Below are positions 17,252 through 25,296 of a stretch of 64,000 bases of DNA, one piece after another. The stretch lies in contig NZ_CP038155.1 of NCBI RefSeq assembly GCF_013460135.1, forward strand, positions 496,001-560,000. The letters are read 5' to 3'. The notes below the pieces were generated by a model. The model searched no databases and had not been told where the DNA came from. It saw only the letters and a list, made by a program, of their open reading frames with translations. The DNA is from Arsenophonus endosymbiont of Aphis craccivora. Its GTDB lineage: Bacteria > Pseudomonadota > Gammaproteobacteria > Enterobacterales > Enterobacteriaceae. Made by a program: the position numbers and the translations under genes. The stretch's first letter is position 1; every line of letters starts with the position of its first letter.

Positions 17252-17572
17252 ATGGGTCAAGTTGCATTTGATACTCAAGAATTCGTCGAGACACTCGAAA
17301 ACGCAGGGTTGCCGAAGGATCAGGCTAAGGCAATATCCCTTGTTGTGCGTAAATCACATGAAGTAGCAGACCTTGCTACCAAACGTGACCTTGAAGATTT
17401 ACGTAAGGATATAGAACATCGTTTTGAGAAAGTTGAAGCTCAAATACTGGATGTTCGTAAAGATATGGAAAATCGTTTTGATAAACTTGGTTTACAATTG
17501 ACAGTCCGATTAGGTGGTATGTTAATTCTCGCAGTAGGTGCACTTACAGCAATTCTAAAACTTGTTCACTAA
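17252..17572 (+). CDS. DUF1640/CCDC90-like coiled-coil membrane protein
   Basis: 106 residues with AGGAG 6 nt before the ATG. N-terminus VAFDTQEFVETLENAGLPKDQAKAI, a long charged coiled coil (KRDLEDLRKDIEHRFEKVEAQ) and a C-terminal membrane segment (LGGMLILAVGALTAILKLV) are the layout of bacterial DUF1640 proteins. Function unknown. It is the only plus-strand gene in the prophage and has its own leader, so it may be an independently expressed accessory gene (a moron). Confidence 0.75.
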   Translation: MGQVAFDTQEFVETLENAGLPKDQAKAISLVVRKSHEVADLATKRDLEDLRKDIEHRFEKVEAQILDVRKDMENRFDKLGLQLTVRLGGMLILAVGALTAILKLVH

Positions 17573-17580
17573 ATTCGCCT

Positions 17581-17982
17581 TCAAAAGGGGATCTCGTCGT
17601 CATAAAATTGTTCTGACGTTACATTTCTAGTTTGACTGAGTAACGGTTGCGGTTGCTGAGGCTGATTTTCTTGTCTGCTAGAAAAATCAATCTCGTTAAC
17701 CAGAACAACAGCGGTTGTTTTTTCTGTACCATCTTTACCCGTCCAACTTTCGAGCAAAAATTGCCCGATAACAGTAACCTTGGTTCCTCGTGTCAGATAA
17801 ATGGGTAACTTTTCAGCTTTGGCACCAAACATTCGACACTGCACCCAAAAGGTTTTCTCATGCTCGCCGTATCCTTGCTTGACAGGTAAAGAGAATGTGG
17901 CAATCAACTTGCCGCTTGTAGTGCTGCGTGTCGTACAGTCACCGCCAAGATTGCCGGAAAATATCACCGTGTTTATGCTCAT
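17581..17982 (-). CDS. ssb: Phage single-stranded DNA-binding protein
   Basis: 133 residues with an OB-fold (INTVIFSGNLGGDCTTRSTT, TKVTVIGQFLLESWTGKDGTEKTT), a Gln/Pro-rich linker and the acidic tip DDEIPF used by SSB proteins to dock partners. It coats single-stranded DNA in phage recombination. Its start overlaps the ERF gene stop by 4 bp. With ERF and the exonuclease it forms a recombination module. Confidence 0.92.
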   Translation of the reverse strand: MSINTVIFSGNLGGDCTTRSTTSGKLIATFSLPVKQGYGEHEKTFWVQCRMFGAKAEKLPIYLTRGTKVTVIGQFLLESWTGKDGTEKTTAVVLVNEIDFSSRQENQPQQPQPLLSQTRNVTSEQFYDDEIPF

Positions 17983-18599
17983 TTTTTCTGTTCCAGTTCT
18001 GATTTACGCAGGTCGTAAACTTGTTTTGCTTTCTTCTGATGTTCGCCAGACAAATTCTTAAAGGCATATCTGAACGACATTTTCAACTCTTCATAAGAAT
18101 TAGCGTGCATTGCTCCATCAGTGAAATTTTTCAAAATTTCGTATGAGCTTACTTTAATGGGTATACTCTGTTTTTGTTGTGAATATTCGTTCGTATCCGC
18201 ATCTTTAGCGTCATCAATAGCAAACAGTCCGTTTAACGCATATTTTCTGGCGTATGAAATGGTTGCGCCCGTTAACTGCGACTCATCAAATCCTTTTTTC
18301 TGTTCCGGCTCACGAGCAGAAGACGTTGCCGAAAACGTAAATTGCCCATCTGTTAATGTTGCCTTTGATTTCACATAATGGCGATTGCCAATATAGGTAA
18401 TTTCATCATCTATTTTGATATCTAATTGACACTTTAAGAGTAGCGGTTTAACAGCTTCAAGAATGCCTTCACAGGTTCTGTATTTATATTTTGCAAAGCT
18501 GTTCCACTCGCTTTTTGGCGCGTTCAAATCCCGCTGTATTTCTCTGATTTTTGCATGAAATGCTTTCTCCAAATCAATCACATTATTGGATGATGACAT
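17979..18599 (-). CDS. erf: ERF-family single-strand annealing recombinase
   Basis: 206 residues. The N-terminal half has the ERF pattern: WNSFAKYKYRTCEGILEAVKPLL, then GATISYARKYALNGLFAIDDAKDAD. The C-terminal tail is Lys-rich. It anneals complementary strands during phage recombination and genome circularisation, as in P22. Its 5' end overlaps the 3' end of the exonuclease gene. Intact, although the exonuclease partner is frameshifted. Confidence 0.9.
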   Translation of the reverse strand: MSSSNNVIDLEKAFHAKIREIQRDLNAPKSEWNSFAKYKYRTCEGILEAVKPLLLKCQLDIKIDDEITYIGNRHYVKSKATLTDGQFTFSATSSAREPEQKKGFDESQLTGATISYARKYALNGLFAIDDAKDADTNEYSQQKQSIPIKVSSYEILKNFTDGAMHANSYEELKMSFRYAFKNLSGEHQKKAKQVYDLRKSELEQKK

Positions 18600-19202
18600 C
18601 GATTGTATCCTCTATTAAATTGAGAAAATCCTTTCGTCTCACGCGAAGTTTATCTATCTCGTCTTGACAGTCTTTTCTCGCTAGACGATAAATAATGAGC
18701 TGTTTGTCTTCTGTAAAATCAGTGCAGTAGCTAACAAAATCTACCCAATCACGCGCTGTACAATCAAGGTGGCCTATCAATTGCCACTTGTAAGCAGGGT
18801 CAAACGTTTTGCGTTTCAATGTTTCAAAATGCACCGCAGAGGTAACGGACTTGATTTCGATAACGCCATCGTTTTCTACAAGGCCGTCTGGACTATCGCC
18901 ATAATCACGAGGTCGAAAAATCCGCCATTGGTGACATCAACACTCCTCTCAATCTCATAGAGCATTCTAGCCATTGGCTCTTGTTCATGACCGCGCTGCA
19001 TATGCTCATTAGTGAAGCTAAATTCGGACTTTTTGCCTTTGATAATCTCAAGAGCAATTTGTAGTGCATATCGTTTTGCCGGTTCACCAAAAGCTTTTCC
19101 CATGTTCGCCATGAAACAGCCAAATTGAGACGCAGTCACTTTTCCTGTTCTCAGTTCATTCCACGCTTCCGTATTTTGTTTTACGTCATGCCACAGCATC
19201 AT
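18583..19202 (-). pseudogene. YqaJ/lambda-type exonuclease, frameshifted
   Basis: The N-terminal part (19202-18876) reads WHDVKQNTEAWNELRTGKVT and MQRGHEQEPMARMLYE. The C-terminal part contains DYGDSPDGLVEND and GVIEIKSV, the Asp and E-x-K residues of the nuclease site, followed by HFETLKRKTFDPAYKWQ. The two parts lie in different frames and overlap near 18890-18905, where a single base has been lost after GGFFDL. This enzyme would trim DNA ends for ERF. The lesion cuts the catalytic core, so activity is expected to be lost. Confidence 0.85.
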
Positions 19203-19486
19203 GCTGGCACCTCGTAGTAAGCATCACGGCATCGCATCAAATATAAAATTTGTTCGACTTTCTGGGTAACATCGTACAAGACTTCATCGAATCCGTCGGT
19301 AGTTTCCTGTGCCAGTAACCATGCGGCGTATTCATCGCCTTTATTTGCATCGGCGAGTTTTTGAGCAAGATAAGCGTTGCTTAAACTTTCGTATAAATAT
19401 TCCCCGCCAGGCTGACAAAATTCCTTTTCCTCAACCGTTAATTTTTTCAGTGCGCGAAGAATTTCATTTTCAGTTTGAATGTCCAT
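19199..19486 (-). CDS. Hypothetical phage protein upstream of the exonuclease
   Basis: 95 residues, acidic and helical, starting MDIQTENEILRALKKLTVEE. It overlaps the exonuclease start by 4 bp (ATGA), so it is part of the recombination operon. No domain recognised. An IS481-family element begins about 25 bp upstream of its start and may have removed its promoter and the genes before it. Confidence 0.5.
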   Translation of the reverse strand: MDIQTENEILRALKKLTVEEKEFCQPGGEYLYESLSNAYLAQKLADANKGDEYAAWLLAQETTDGFDEVLYDVTQKVEQILYLMRCRDAYYEVPA

Positions 19487-19509
19487 ACTGCTTCCTTCTT
19501 CGGCGATAG

Positions 19510-20881
19510 TGTTTATTAATCCTAGCTTACATTGCTTATTCAGCTACTTTGTAGCTTATGTCATCATTTCTCATGACATATTCGTATTGTGCAGCTAAAT
19601 TCACTAACTCGAATGGTAATAACTTAAGATTAGAGTATTTTTCTAATGCCAATTTCCATGCTTGATATCGACAGCCCATAGTTTTTTGAGTAAGTAATTT
19701 TGCAAAATCACCGTCACGCAAAGATTCGTACAAATCTTCCGCATCTTCGATACAAATTTCTTTTTCTCTCCAAAGTTGTTTTCCATCAAATAAAGTTGCC
19801 ATAGGAGCTAGACCGCAACACATTTTTCCTTGATGAGTGCGTTGGTTATTGTAGTCGTCTAACCATTTGTCTAAATCAGCTTGTAATTCGGCTGAATTAC
19901 CGTAGATTTTCTTACGAAAAGCCACCTGATAGAACTCTTGTAATACGGTTTTATGAAAGCGTTCACAAATTCCATTGGTTTGAGGTGAACGGGCTTTGGT
20001 TTTTGTATGATCAATATCGTTGATAGCCAGATAAAGTTGATAATCGTGATGCTCAACTTTACCGCAATACTCACTGCCTCTGTCCGTCAATATACGTAAT
20101 ATCGGTAATCCATGCTGGGTGTAGAAAGGCAGAACCTTGTCATTTAATAAATCTGCCGCCGTTATCGTGCTTTTCGTTGTGTAAAGTTTACAGTGAACCA
20201 CTTTACTGTAAGTATCAATATAAGTTTGTTGATAAACACGACCAATGCCTTTTAAATGACCAACATAAAAAGTATCTTGTGAACCCAGATAACCTGGATG
20301 CGCTGTTTCAATCTCACCACAGGCTTCATCATCTTTCGCTTTCTTTTCGAGGGCGCTGATTTGTGATTCTGACAGGATAATTCCTTCTGTTGCGATTTTA
20401 TCTTCAAGCGCTTTTAGGCGTTTTGTGAAATTTTCGAGATTATGGCGTAGCCAGATAGAGCGAACGCCACTGCCCGAAACAAAAATGGCTTTTTTTCTGA
20501 GTTCATTACTGCTGCGGTGTTGACCGTGTGCATGGTATTCAATCGCATACTCAACCACAGCCCGTTCAATCTGTTCATCTACTCTGTTTTTTACGTTAGG
20601 TACCCGTCGATTTTGATTAATTAAGGCGTCTATCCCACCCTCGTCAACAAGTTCCTGATAGCGATAAAAAGTATCTCGGGATACTCCCATAATCTTACAG
20701 GCTTTTGACACGTTATGAAGCTCTTCAGCAAGGTTAAGTAAGCCGACTTTATGTTTGATGATAGGATTATTTGTTTGATACCTAAAATTACCTTTTATTT
20801 AATTATCTAATGATGTTAATTAAAACCGGTAACTTTCTTTTTTAAATCAGAATTGTCAGATTAAGTTAAGACTAATACACA
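19510..20881 (-). mobile_element. IS481-family element
   Basis: One DDE transposase gene lies between imperfect inverted ends: TGTTTATTAATCCTAGCTTA at 19510 and TGTGTATTAGTCTTAACTTA ending at 20881 (16 of 20 match). No target duplication is visible at these ends, so the exact borders are uncertain or one flank has been rearranged. It separates prophage from unrelated DNA. Confidence 0.7.
19536..20711 (-). CDS. IS481-family transposase, canonical start codon missing
   Basis: The reading frame runs from a TAA near 20807 to the stop at 19536 with no break. Relatives I know begin RYQTNNPIIKHKVGLLNLAE, and this sequence is present here upstream of 20711, but no ATG, GTG or TTG precedes it. The first usable start is GTG 20711, inside the helix-turn-helix (SKACKIMGVSRDTFYRYQE). 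The DDE core is present: YIDTYSKVVHCKLY, ILTDRGSEYCG and SPQTNGICERFHKTVLQEF. The 391-residue form may be inactive for lack of the N-terminus. Confidence 0.8.
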   Translation of the reverse strand: MSKACKIMGVSRDTFYRYQELVDEGGIDALINQNRRVPNVKNRVDEQIERAVVEYAIEYHAHGQHRSSNELRKKAIFVSGSGVRSIWLRHNLENFTKRLKALEDKIATEGIILSESQISALEKKAKDDEACGEIETAHPGYLGSQDTFYVGHLKGIGRVYQQTYIDTYSKVVHCKLYTTKSTITAADLLNDKVLPFYTQHGLPILRILTDRGSEYCGKVEHHDYQLYLAINDIDHTKTKARSPQTNGICERFHKTVLQEFYQVAFRKKIYGNSAELQADLDKWLDDYNNQRTHQGKMCCGLAPMATLFDGKQLWREKEICIEDAEDLYESLRDGDFAKLLTQKTMGCRYQAWKLALEKYSNLKLLPFELVNLAAQYEYVMRNDDISYKVAE

Positions 20882-20944
20882 TTAATAAGCTATCGTTTTA
20901 TATTGAAATTTATCTATAAGCTAGAGGCAAGCTAGCTTCTTGCC

Positions 20945-21869
20945 TCATAGTTTATCTAGTTCACTATCTGAAAGACTTGTATAGCGTTTAATATTTTCTC
21001 GCGCTACACCATCAGATATAAGCTGTTTTGCCAGTTGGCGAATAGCTTCTTTAACCCCATCCTGTCGGCCTAGCTGGTAGCCTTCATGTTTGCCTTTCTC
21101 GCGACCTTTAGCTTCAAGCTGTTCTGCAATAGTCATAAAATCCTCCCGGTAAGTCGGTGCCTTTTCTGCAAGGGTACGTATGAATCCCTCGCCGTCAATC
21201 GTATTTCCTGCCTGAGCTATATAATATAATAAACTCTTGCATTGTTCTTTGGAATACTGCCATTTTTCTATTAGATTAGCTAATTCTACAGCCAGTTCCA
21301 ACATATCGCGCGTTCGTATGTGTTTTTGTACCAGTTGCAGGAGTGCTACCCGGCGGTGCGTCAGGATCTCCTCATCCGGTATCGTGGTGATATCAACCAG
21401 CGGAAAGGCTTGCTGATACACTGTAGCTGCCAATTCTGGATCAGCAAAACAGTCCAGGAAGTGCGTGCTATAAGGGTAAGGGGACGTAACACCTTGATAG
21501 AACAAGATTGGGATCACTACCGGCAATGTGTTGTTACCTTGCTCAATATGCCGCTGCATCGCCGCTACCGCATACCGCATACCGCATACCGCATACCGCA
21601 TACCGCATCAGGCGAAACGCCATTAGCTTTTCAGGGCGGCTCTGGTGCTCGACAAGACAATAAACGTAACCATCGTGGCCCGTCGTAGTCTTTATCGAGT
21701 AAAGCATATCTGAACACTGAGTGCGCAAGTCGTCTTCGATAAAGCTACCTGACTCCATCGTCAGAGTGCTGAAATCGCAGCGCTCCCGCAGATGAGGAGG
21801 CAAATGTACTTCCAAAAAATCCCTTGCTACAGCAATATCGCCAAGGAACTATTTTGAATAGCGAGTCAT
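20945..21869 (-). pseudogene. Rpn-type PD-(D/E)XK nuclease (Transposase_31), broken
   Basis: Frame pieces read FLGDIAVARDFLEVHLPPHL, FIEDDLRTQCSDMLYSIKTT, YVYCLVEHQSRPEKLMAFR, then after a repeat AMQRHIEQGNNTLPVVIPIL and LVDITTIPDEEILTHRRVAL to TAG/TAA at 20945. These are the hallmarks of recombination-promoting nucleases: D, and E-x-Q in VEHQS, are the catalytic residues. An amber codon sits near the N-terminus (21849-21851, probably a former CAG), and six copies of a 7-bp unit at 21567-21608 put the two halves out of frame. With five copies the halves would be in frame. Not known whether it is ever expressed. Confidence 0.8.
21567..21608. repeat. Six tandem copies of the heptanucleotide ACCGCAT in rpn
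   Basis: Six perfect copies, read as ATGCGGT on the coding strand. Related proteins have MRYAVAAMQ here, which needs two copies. Copy numbers 2, 5 and 8 are in frame; 6 is not. Confidence 0.9.
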
Positions 21870-22156
21870 GTTGGGATAGTGAAGATTTTGTCATTCGGGC
21901 AGTATATCGTGACCATCAAAATTTAACCATTGAAATAATGTATATAATCACCAAGTAAGTTTACGATAAAAAATCATGATTTTATAAATTATTGCAATAG
22001 CAACTTCTATTCTTACTGATTTCTCATAGTGCCATATTAGTGACGTCACTGGAGTGCCACAATAGTGTCATTAGAGTGTCACAACTTGCCACTTTTGCCA
22101 TTTGTGAATGCAGATTAGGCCTTTATTTACAATAACTTAGAAATGTACCTACTATC

Positions 22157-22200
22157 TTTTAAGCCGTAGGTCACAGGTTCGAATCCTGTAGGGCGTAACA
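22157..22200 (+). other. tRNA-Arg-like 3'-end fragment, probable attachment site
   Basis: TAAGCCGTAGGTC, then ACAGGTTCGAATCCTGT (a perfect T-arm) and AGGGCGTAACA form the 3' part of a tRNA, most like tRNA-Arg(UCU). The 5' half is missing: no acceptor strand complementary to GGGCGTA lies upstream. Such fragments are left by integrases that recombine in a tRNA 3' end. An integrase remnant begins 26 bp further on. Confidence 0.75.
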
Positions 22201-22225
22201 GTTATTTCAATGGGTTACATCAAAT

Positions 22226-22515
22226 TTAACTTTTCAGTTTTTTTAAGTGGGACAAATTTGGGACACGATTTTTGCATTTATTGAAAACATCGTCGATTTG
22301 TTTTGCATGTTCAGTGAGATGATTAGGCGCTAGGTGAGCGTACCTACGTACCATCTCGATAGATTCCCAACCCCCATCTCTTGTAATACTGAAAGCGGAA
22401 CACCTGACTGAATTAACCAGCTGGCCCAAGTATTTCTAAGATCATGAAAGCGAAAGTTTTCTATACCGGTTCGGTTTAGTGCGGTTCTCCAGGCAGTGTT
22501 AGAATCAACCCTCAT
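22226..22515 (-). pseudogene. Phage integrase, C-terminal remnant with frameshift
   Basis: The tyrosine recombinase C-terminus is recognisable: [20 protein letters not shown], then [20 protein letters not shown] with the catalytic His/Arg of HDLR and the Tyr of RRYAHL. The two parts are in different frames because a run of G (ATG plus four more G) is one base short. The N-terminal domains are absent. Its 3' end faces the tRNA fragment, so an element it belonged to would extend to the right, not toward the prophage at 1-19500. Confidence 0.8.
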
Positions 22516-22582
22516 CCAAAAGTAGTCGCTGTGCTCACTTGATTTTTAATCAACTGTAAAAATACTTTTCAGCTGGCTATTT

Positions 22583-22738
22583 GTGCAGAATGGAAAAAAG
22601 ACAATAAAAAATTTAATTAAATCTATTGGTAGAGGTCGAAAGAATGTAACGCCTAGTTTTAAAGTGATATTAATGTATTGGATATTGTTAGGTTTTATTG
22701 TTGTTGGCAGTAATTTTACACTTTCATATGAAAGTTAA
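22583..22738 (+). CDS. Possible small membrane protein, 51 aa
   Basis: From GTG 22583 the frame gives a basic N-terminus and one hydrophobic segment (VILMYWILLGFIVVGSNFTL). No clear Shine-Dalgarno and no family recognised. It could be the tail of a lost gene or chance. Confidence 0.25.
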   Translation: MQNGKKTIKNLIKSIGRGRKNVTPSFKVILMYWILLGFIVVGSNFTLSYES

Positions 22739-22843
22739 TTGAATTGATATTATAGAACGCTGAGAGAGCAGTTTTACTATTGCTGATACTCAGCGAAATT
22801 GATAGTTGGTTATTTTAATTTTTGCCAAGTTAGCATGTAAGTT

Positions 22844-22891
22844 TAATAATATGTGTGATTAATAATATGTGTGATTAATAATATGTGTGAT
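22844..22891. repeat. Three tandem copies of TAATAATATGTGTGAT
   Basis: Three perfect 16-bp copies directly left of IS903-like copy 2. Non-coding; looks like slippage. Confidence 0.9.
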
Positions 22892-22898
22892 TAATAAA

Positions 22899-23953
22899 GG
22901 CTTTGTTGAATAAATCGAACTTTTAGGTGATTGGCGGAGCTGATCGCTAAATTCGTTTCAACATCAGGTCCCCATGGCAAAGCAAAAGTTTAAAATTACC
23001 AACTGGCCCGCGTACAACAAGGCACTCAGACAACGCGGTTCCCTGACGGTCTGGCTTGATGAGTCGGCCATCGCTGGATGGACTGACAGTTCTTCGCCTG
23101 AAGGTCGTGGCCGGCCGCTTTACTACAGCGATATGGCTGTTACCACTGTCCTGATGATGAAGCGTGTGTTTAACCTGTCGCTACGGGCATTACAGGGCTT
23201 CGTTGATTCGATTTTTAAACTCATGTCTTTGCCGCTGTGCTGTCCGGACTACTCGCTGGTCAGCAGACGAGCAAAGAGCGTCAACATCAGCATAAAAACG
23301 CCAACGCGTGGTGAAATCTCGCATCTGGTCATCGACAGTACCGGTCTGAAGGTCTTTGGCGAAGGTGAATGGAAAGTCAGGCAGCATGGGGCTGACAGAC
23401 GAAGAGTGTGGCGCAAGCTTCATCTGGCAGCAGACAGTGTGACTCATGAGATTATCTGTGCCGACTTATCGCTCAGCGGAACGACAGATGCGCAGGCACT
23501 GCCGGGCCTGATTAACCAAACCCACCGGAAAATCAGGGAAGTGTCAGCAGACGGTGCTTATGACGCCTGTTACTGCCACGACGCGTTGCTAAGAAAGAAA
23601 ATCAGGCCCCTTATCCCGCCGCGAAGCGGAGCGAAATACTGGCCGGACAAGTACCATGAACGTAACCATGCGGTGGCGAATCAGCGTCTGAGCAGGAGTA
23701 ATGATATGTGGAAAAAGAAAGTGGGTTATCACCGGCGTTCAGTGGCAGAAACAGCGATGTTCCGCATAAAAACTTTGCTGGGTGGCCATCTGAGCCGGCG
23801 TGACTATGAGGCTCAGGTAGGTGAAGTAATGGCGATGGTCAAAGCGCTGAACCGTATGACGTTGTTGGGTATGCCACACAGCGTCAGGATCGGATAACAG
23901 GTGTAGCAGAGGGAGCCATCCTGTCGGCTAATTCTGATTTATTCAACAAAGCC
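22899..23953 (+). mobile_element. IS903-group element, copy 2
   Basis: 1055 bp with complete inverted ends. The flanking 9-mers differ (ATTAATAAA left, GTTATCATT right), so there is no target duplication. That suggests recombination with another copy rather than simple insertion. Confidence 0.92.
22974..23897 (+). CDS. IS903-group transposase, copy 2
   Basis: 307 residues, open. It differs from copy 1 near the C-terminus ([17 protein letters not shown] instead of [17 protein letters not shown]), otherwise essentially identical. DDE residues present; presumably functional. Confidence 0.93.
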   Translation: MAKQKFKITNWPAYNKALRQRGSLTVWLDESAIAGWTDSSSPEGRGRPLYYSDMAVTTVLMMKRVFNLSLRALQGFVDSIFKLMSLPLCCPDYSLVSRRAKSVNISIKTPTRGEISHLVIDSTGLKVFGEGEWKVRQHGADRRRVWRKLHLAADSVTHEIICADLSLSGTTDAQALPGLINQTHRKIREVSADGAYDACYCHDALLRKKIRPLIPPRSGAKYWPDKYHERNHAVANQRLSRSNDMWKKKVGYHRRSVAETAMFRIKTLLGGHLSRRDYEAQVGEVMAMVKALNRMTLLGMPHSVRIG

Positions 23954-24325
23954 GTTATCATTATAATAAATTAAAAATAAATTACTGTTATGAATATTTA
24001 TTTTATCCATAAAATTTATTAGCAGTGTTAGTTAATATTTAGAAGATGCAGGCTTTGAAAAAACCTGTAAATATAAGAAAACATAGAAACCATTTTTAGG
24101 GGAAATCTAGTCAGAATTGATGATTATTATTATATAATAAAAATGCTTTTTTAATAACCAATCTACTAAATGACAACCTGGTATTAAGCACATTGAATAC
24201 AGCCAATTTATCTCTATTGATTATAAAAAAACCCGACTCAATGAATATTCAATTGTTAGGGGCTTAATTTATAAAATATAATTACGTTATATCAAACCGT
24301 TAATGATTGGTAACCATTAACGACT
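23954..24325. other. Non-coding AT-rich stretch
   Basis: About 370 bp of very AT-rich sequence between IS copy 2 and amiD. I see no gene, tRNA or convincing terminator. Confidence 0.6.
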
Positions 24326-25159
24326 CTAACTCCTATATTTTTCAACCAATGCACGAGCAATAGCTTCTGTTTCATCATCTGCATTACCACTTATATCAGC
24401 TGGTCGAAAGTGAAGCTGAAATGCACTAATGGTTCTGCGTGTTTCCTCATCAAGTTCACCTGATTGTGGAATTTTATCATAACCATATTTCTGCAAATAT
24501 TTTTGAACAACTGACACACTAGCCGGCGCATAAGCTGCTCGCCCTACCAGATATTTCTTAACCGTCATCTCATCCGGCCAAGCTCCAATACCAAGCTCAG
24601 CTAAACGTTTCCACGGGAAAAGTTTACCTGGATCATACTTTCTCAATGGAGCAATATCACTATGGGCTAAGACATTATCGGGAGTTATATTATATCGTTT
24701 TATGATATCTTTAGCTAAAACAATAATAGCGGAAATTTGCTGTTCATTAAAAGGATACCAAACCTTATCGCCAAGCATATCTTCAGTAAACCCTTTATTG
24801 ACTATTTCGACGCCAATAGAGCTATCATTAAGATTAAGCCTCCCGTTCCAATTACTTAATCCTGCATGCCATGCTCTTTTATCCTCCGGAACAAAGTTAT
24901 ATATAACGGGTTTATCATTTTTTATTTTCGGAATTGACGGAATAAGATAATGGGCACTTACTTTAGCTTGAGTTAAAATTTGCAATGAGCGAGCATCATT
25001 TACTGCAGTATAATGAAATATTAAAAATTGAACTCGATCATCTTGGCTTATCGATGAAAAAGATTTATCGATATAATAATTACCTCTATCAACGATAGGG
25101 GTTTTAGAAGAACAACCCTCTATCATTAGCACCAATAACATCATAAACAACTTTCGCAT
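24326..25159 (-). CDS. amiD: N-acetylmuramoyl-L-alanine amidase, AmiD-like lipoprotein
   Basis: 277 residues from ATG 25159, preceded by GGAGAT; a longer frame upstream has no such site. A lipoprotein signal ends in MIEGC. The Amidase_2 (N-acetylmuramoyl-L-alanine amidase) domain shows zinc-binding His in FLIFHYTAVND and LAHSDIAPLRKYDPG. The C-terminus (VVQKYLQKYGYDKIPQSGEL) is a peptidoglycan-binding domain. The E. coli homologue is an outer-membrane lipoprotein that cleaves murein and anhydromuropeptides in recycling. Intact and isolated between mobile and dead genes. Confidence 0.9.
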   Translation of the reverse strand: MRKLFMMLLVLMIEGCSSKTPIVDRGNYYIDKSFSSISQDDRVQFLIFHYTAVNDARSLQILTQAKVSAHYLIPSIPKIKNDKPVIYNFVPEDKRAWHAGLSNWNGRLNLNDSSIGVEIVNKGFTEDMLGDKVWYPFNEQQISAIIVLAKDIIKRYNITPDNVLAHSDIAPLRKYDPGKLFPWKRLAELGIGAWPDEMTVKKYLVGRAAYAPASVSVVQKYLQKYGYDKIPQSGELDEETRRTISAFQLHFRPADISGNADDETEAIARALVEKYRS

Positions 25160-25296
25160 ATCATCTCCATATAAGTGTTTGATTAATAATAAATTCACAA
25201 TTGATTGTAATTGTTAATTTTTTTAATGGATTGTGTATTTATTAACTCAATATTTTTGTGGTTAATCGATATTTTGACCGTAATTTTATAAAATTA

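Noticed and set aside
20945-21869. Toxin-antitoxin or other defence system around rpn
   Set aside because: No partner gene is adjacent. Only the broken Rpn nuclease, an IS481 element and an integration remnant are there.
22844-22891. CRISPR array
   Set aside because: The three 16-bp copies are directly adjacent with no spacers, and no cas gene is present.
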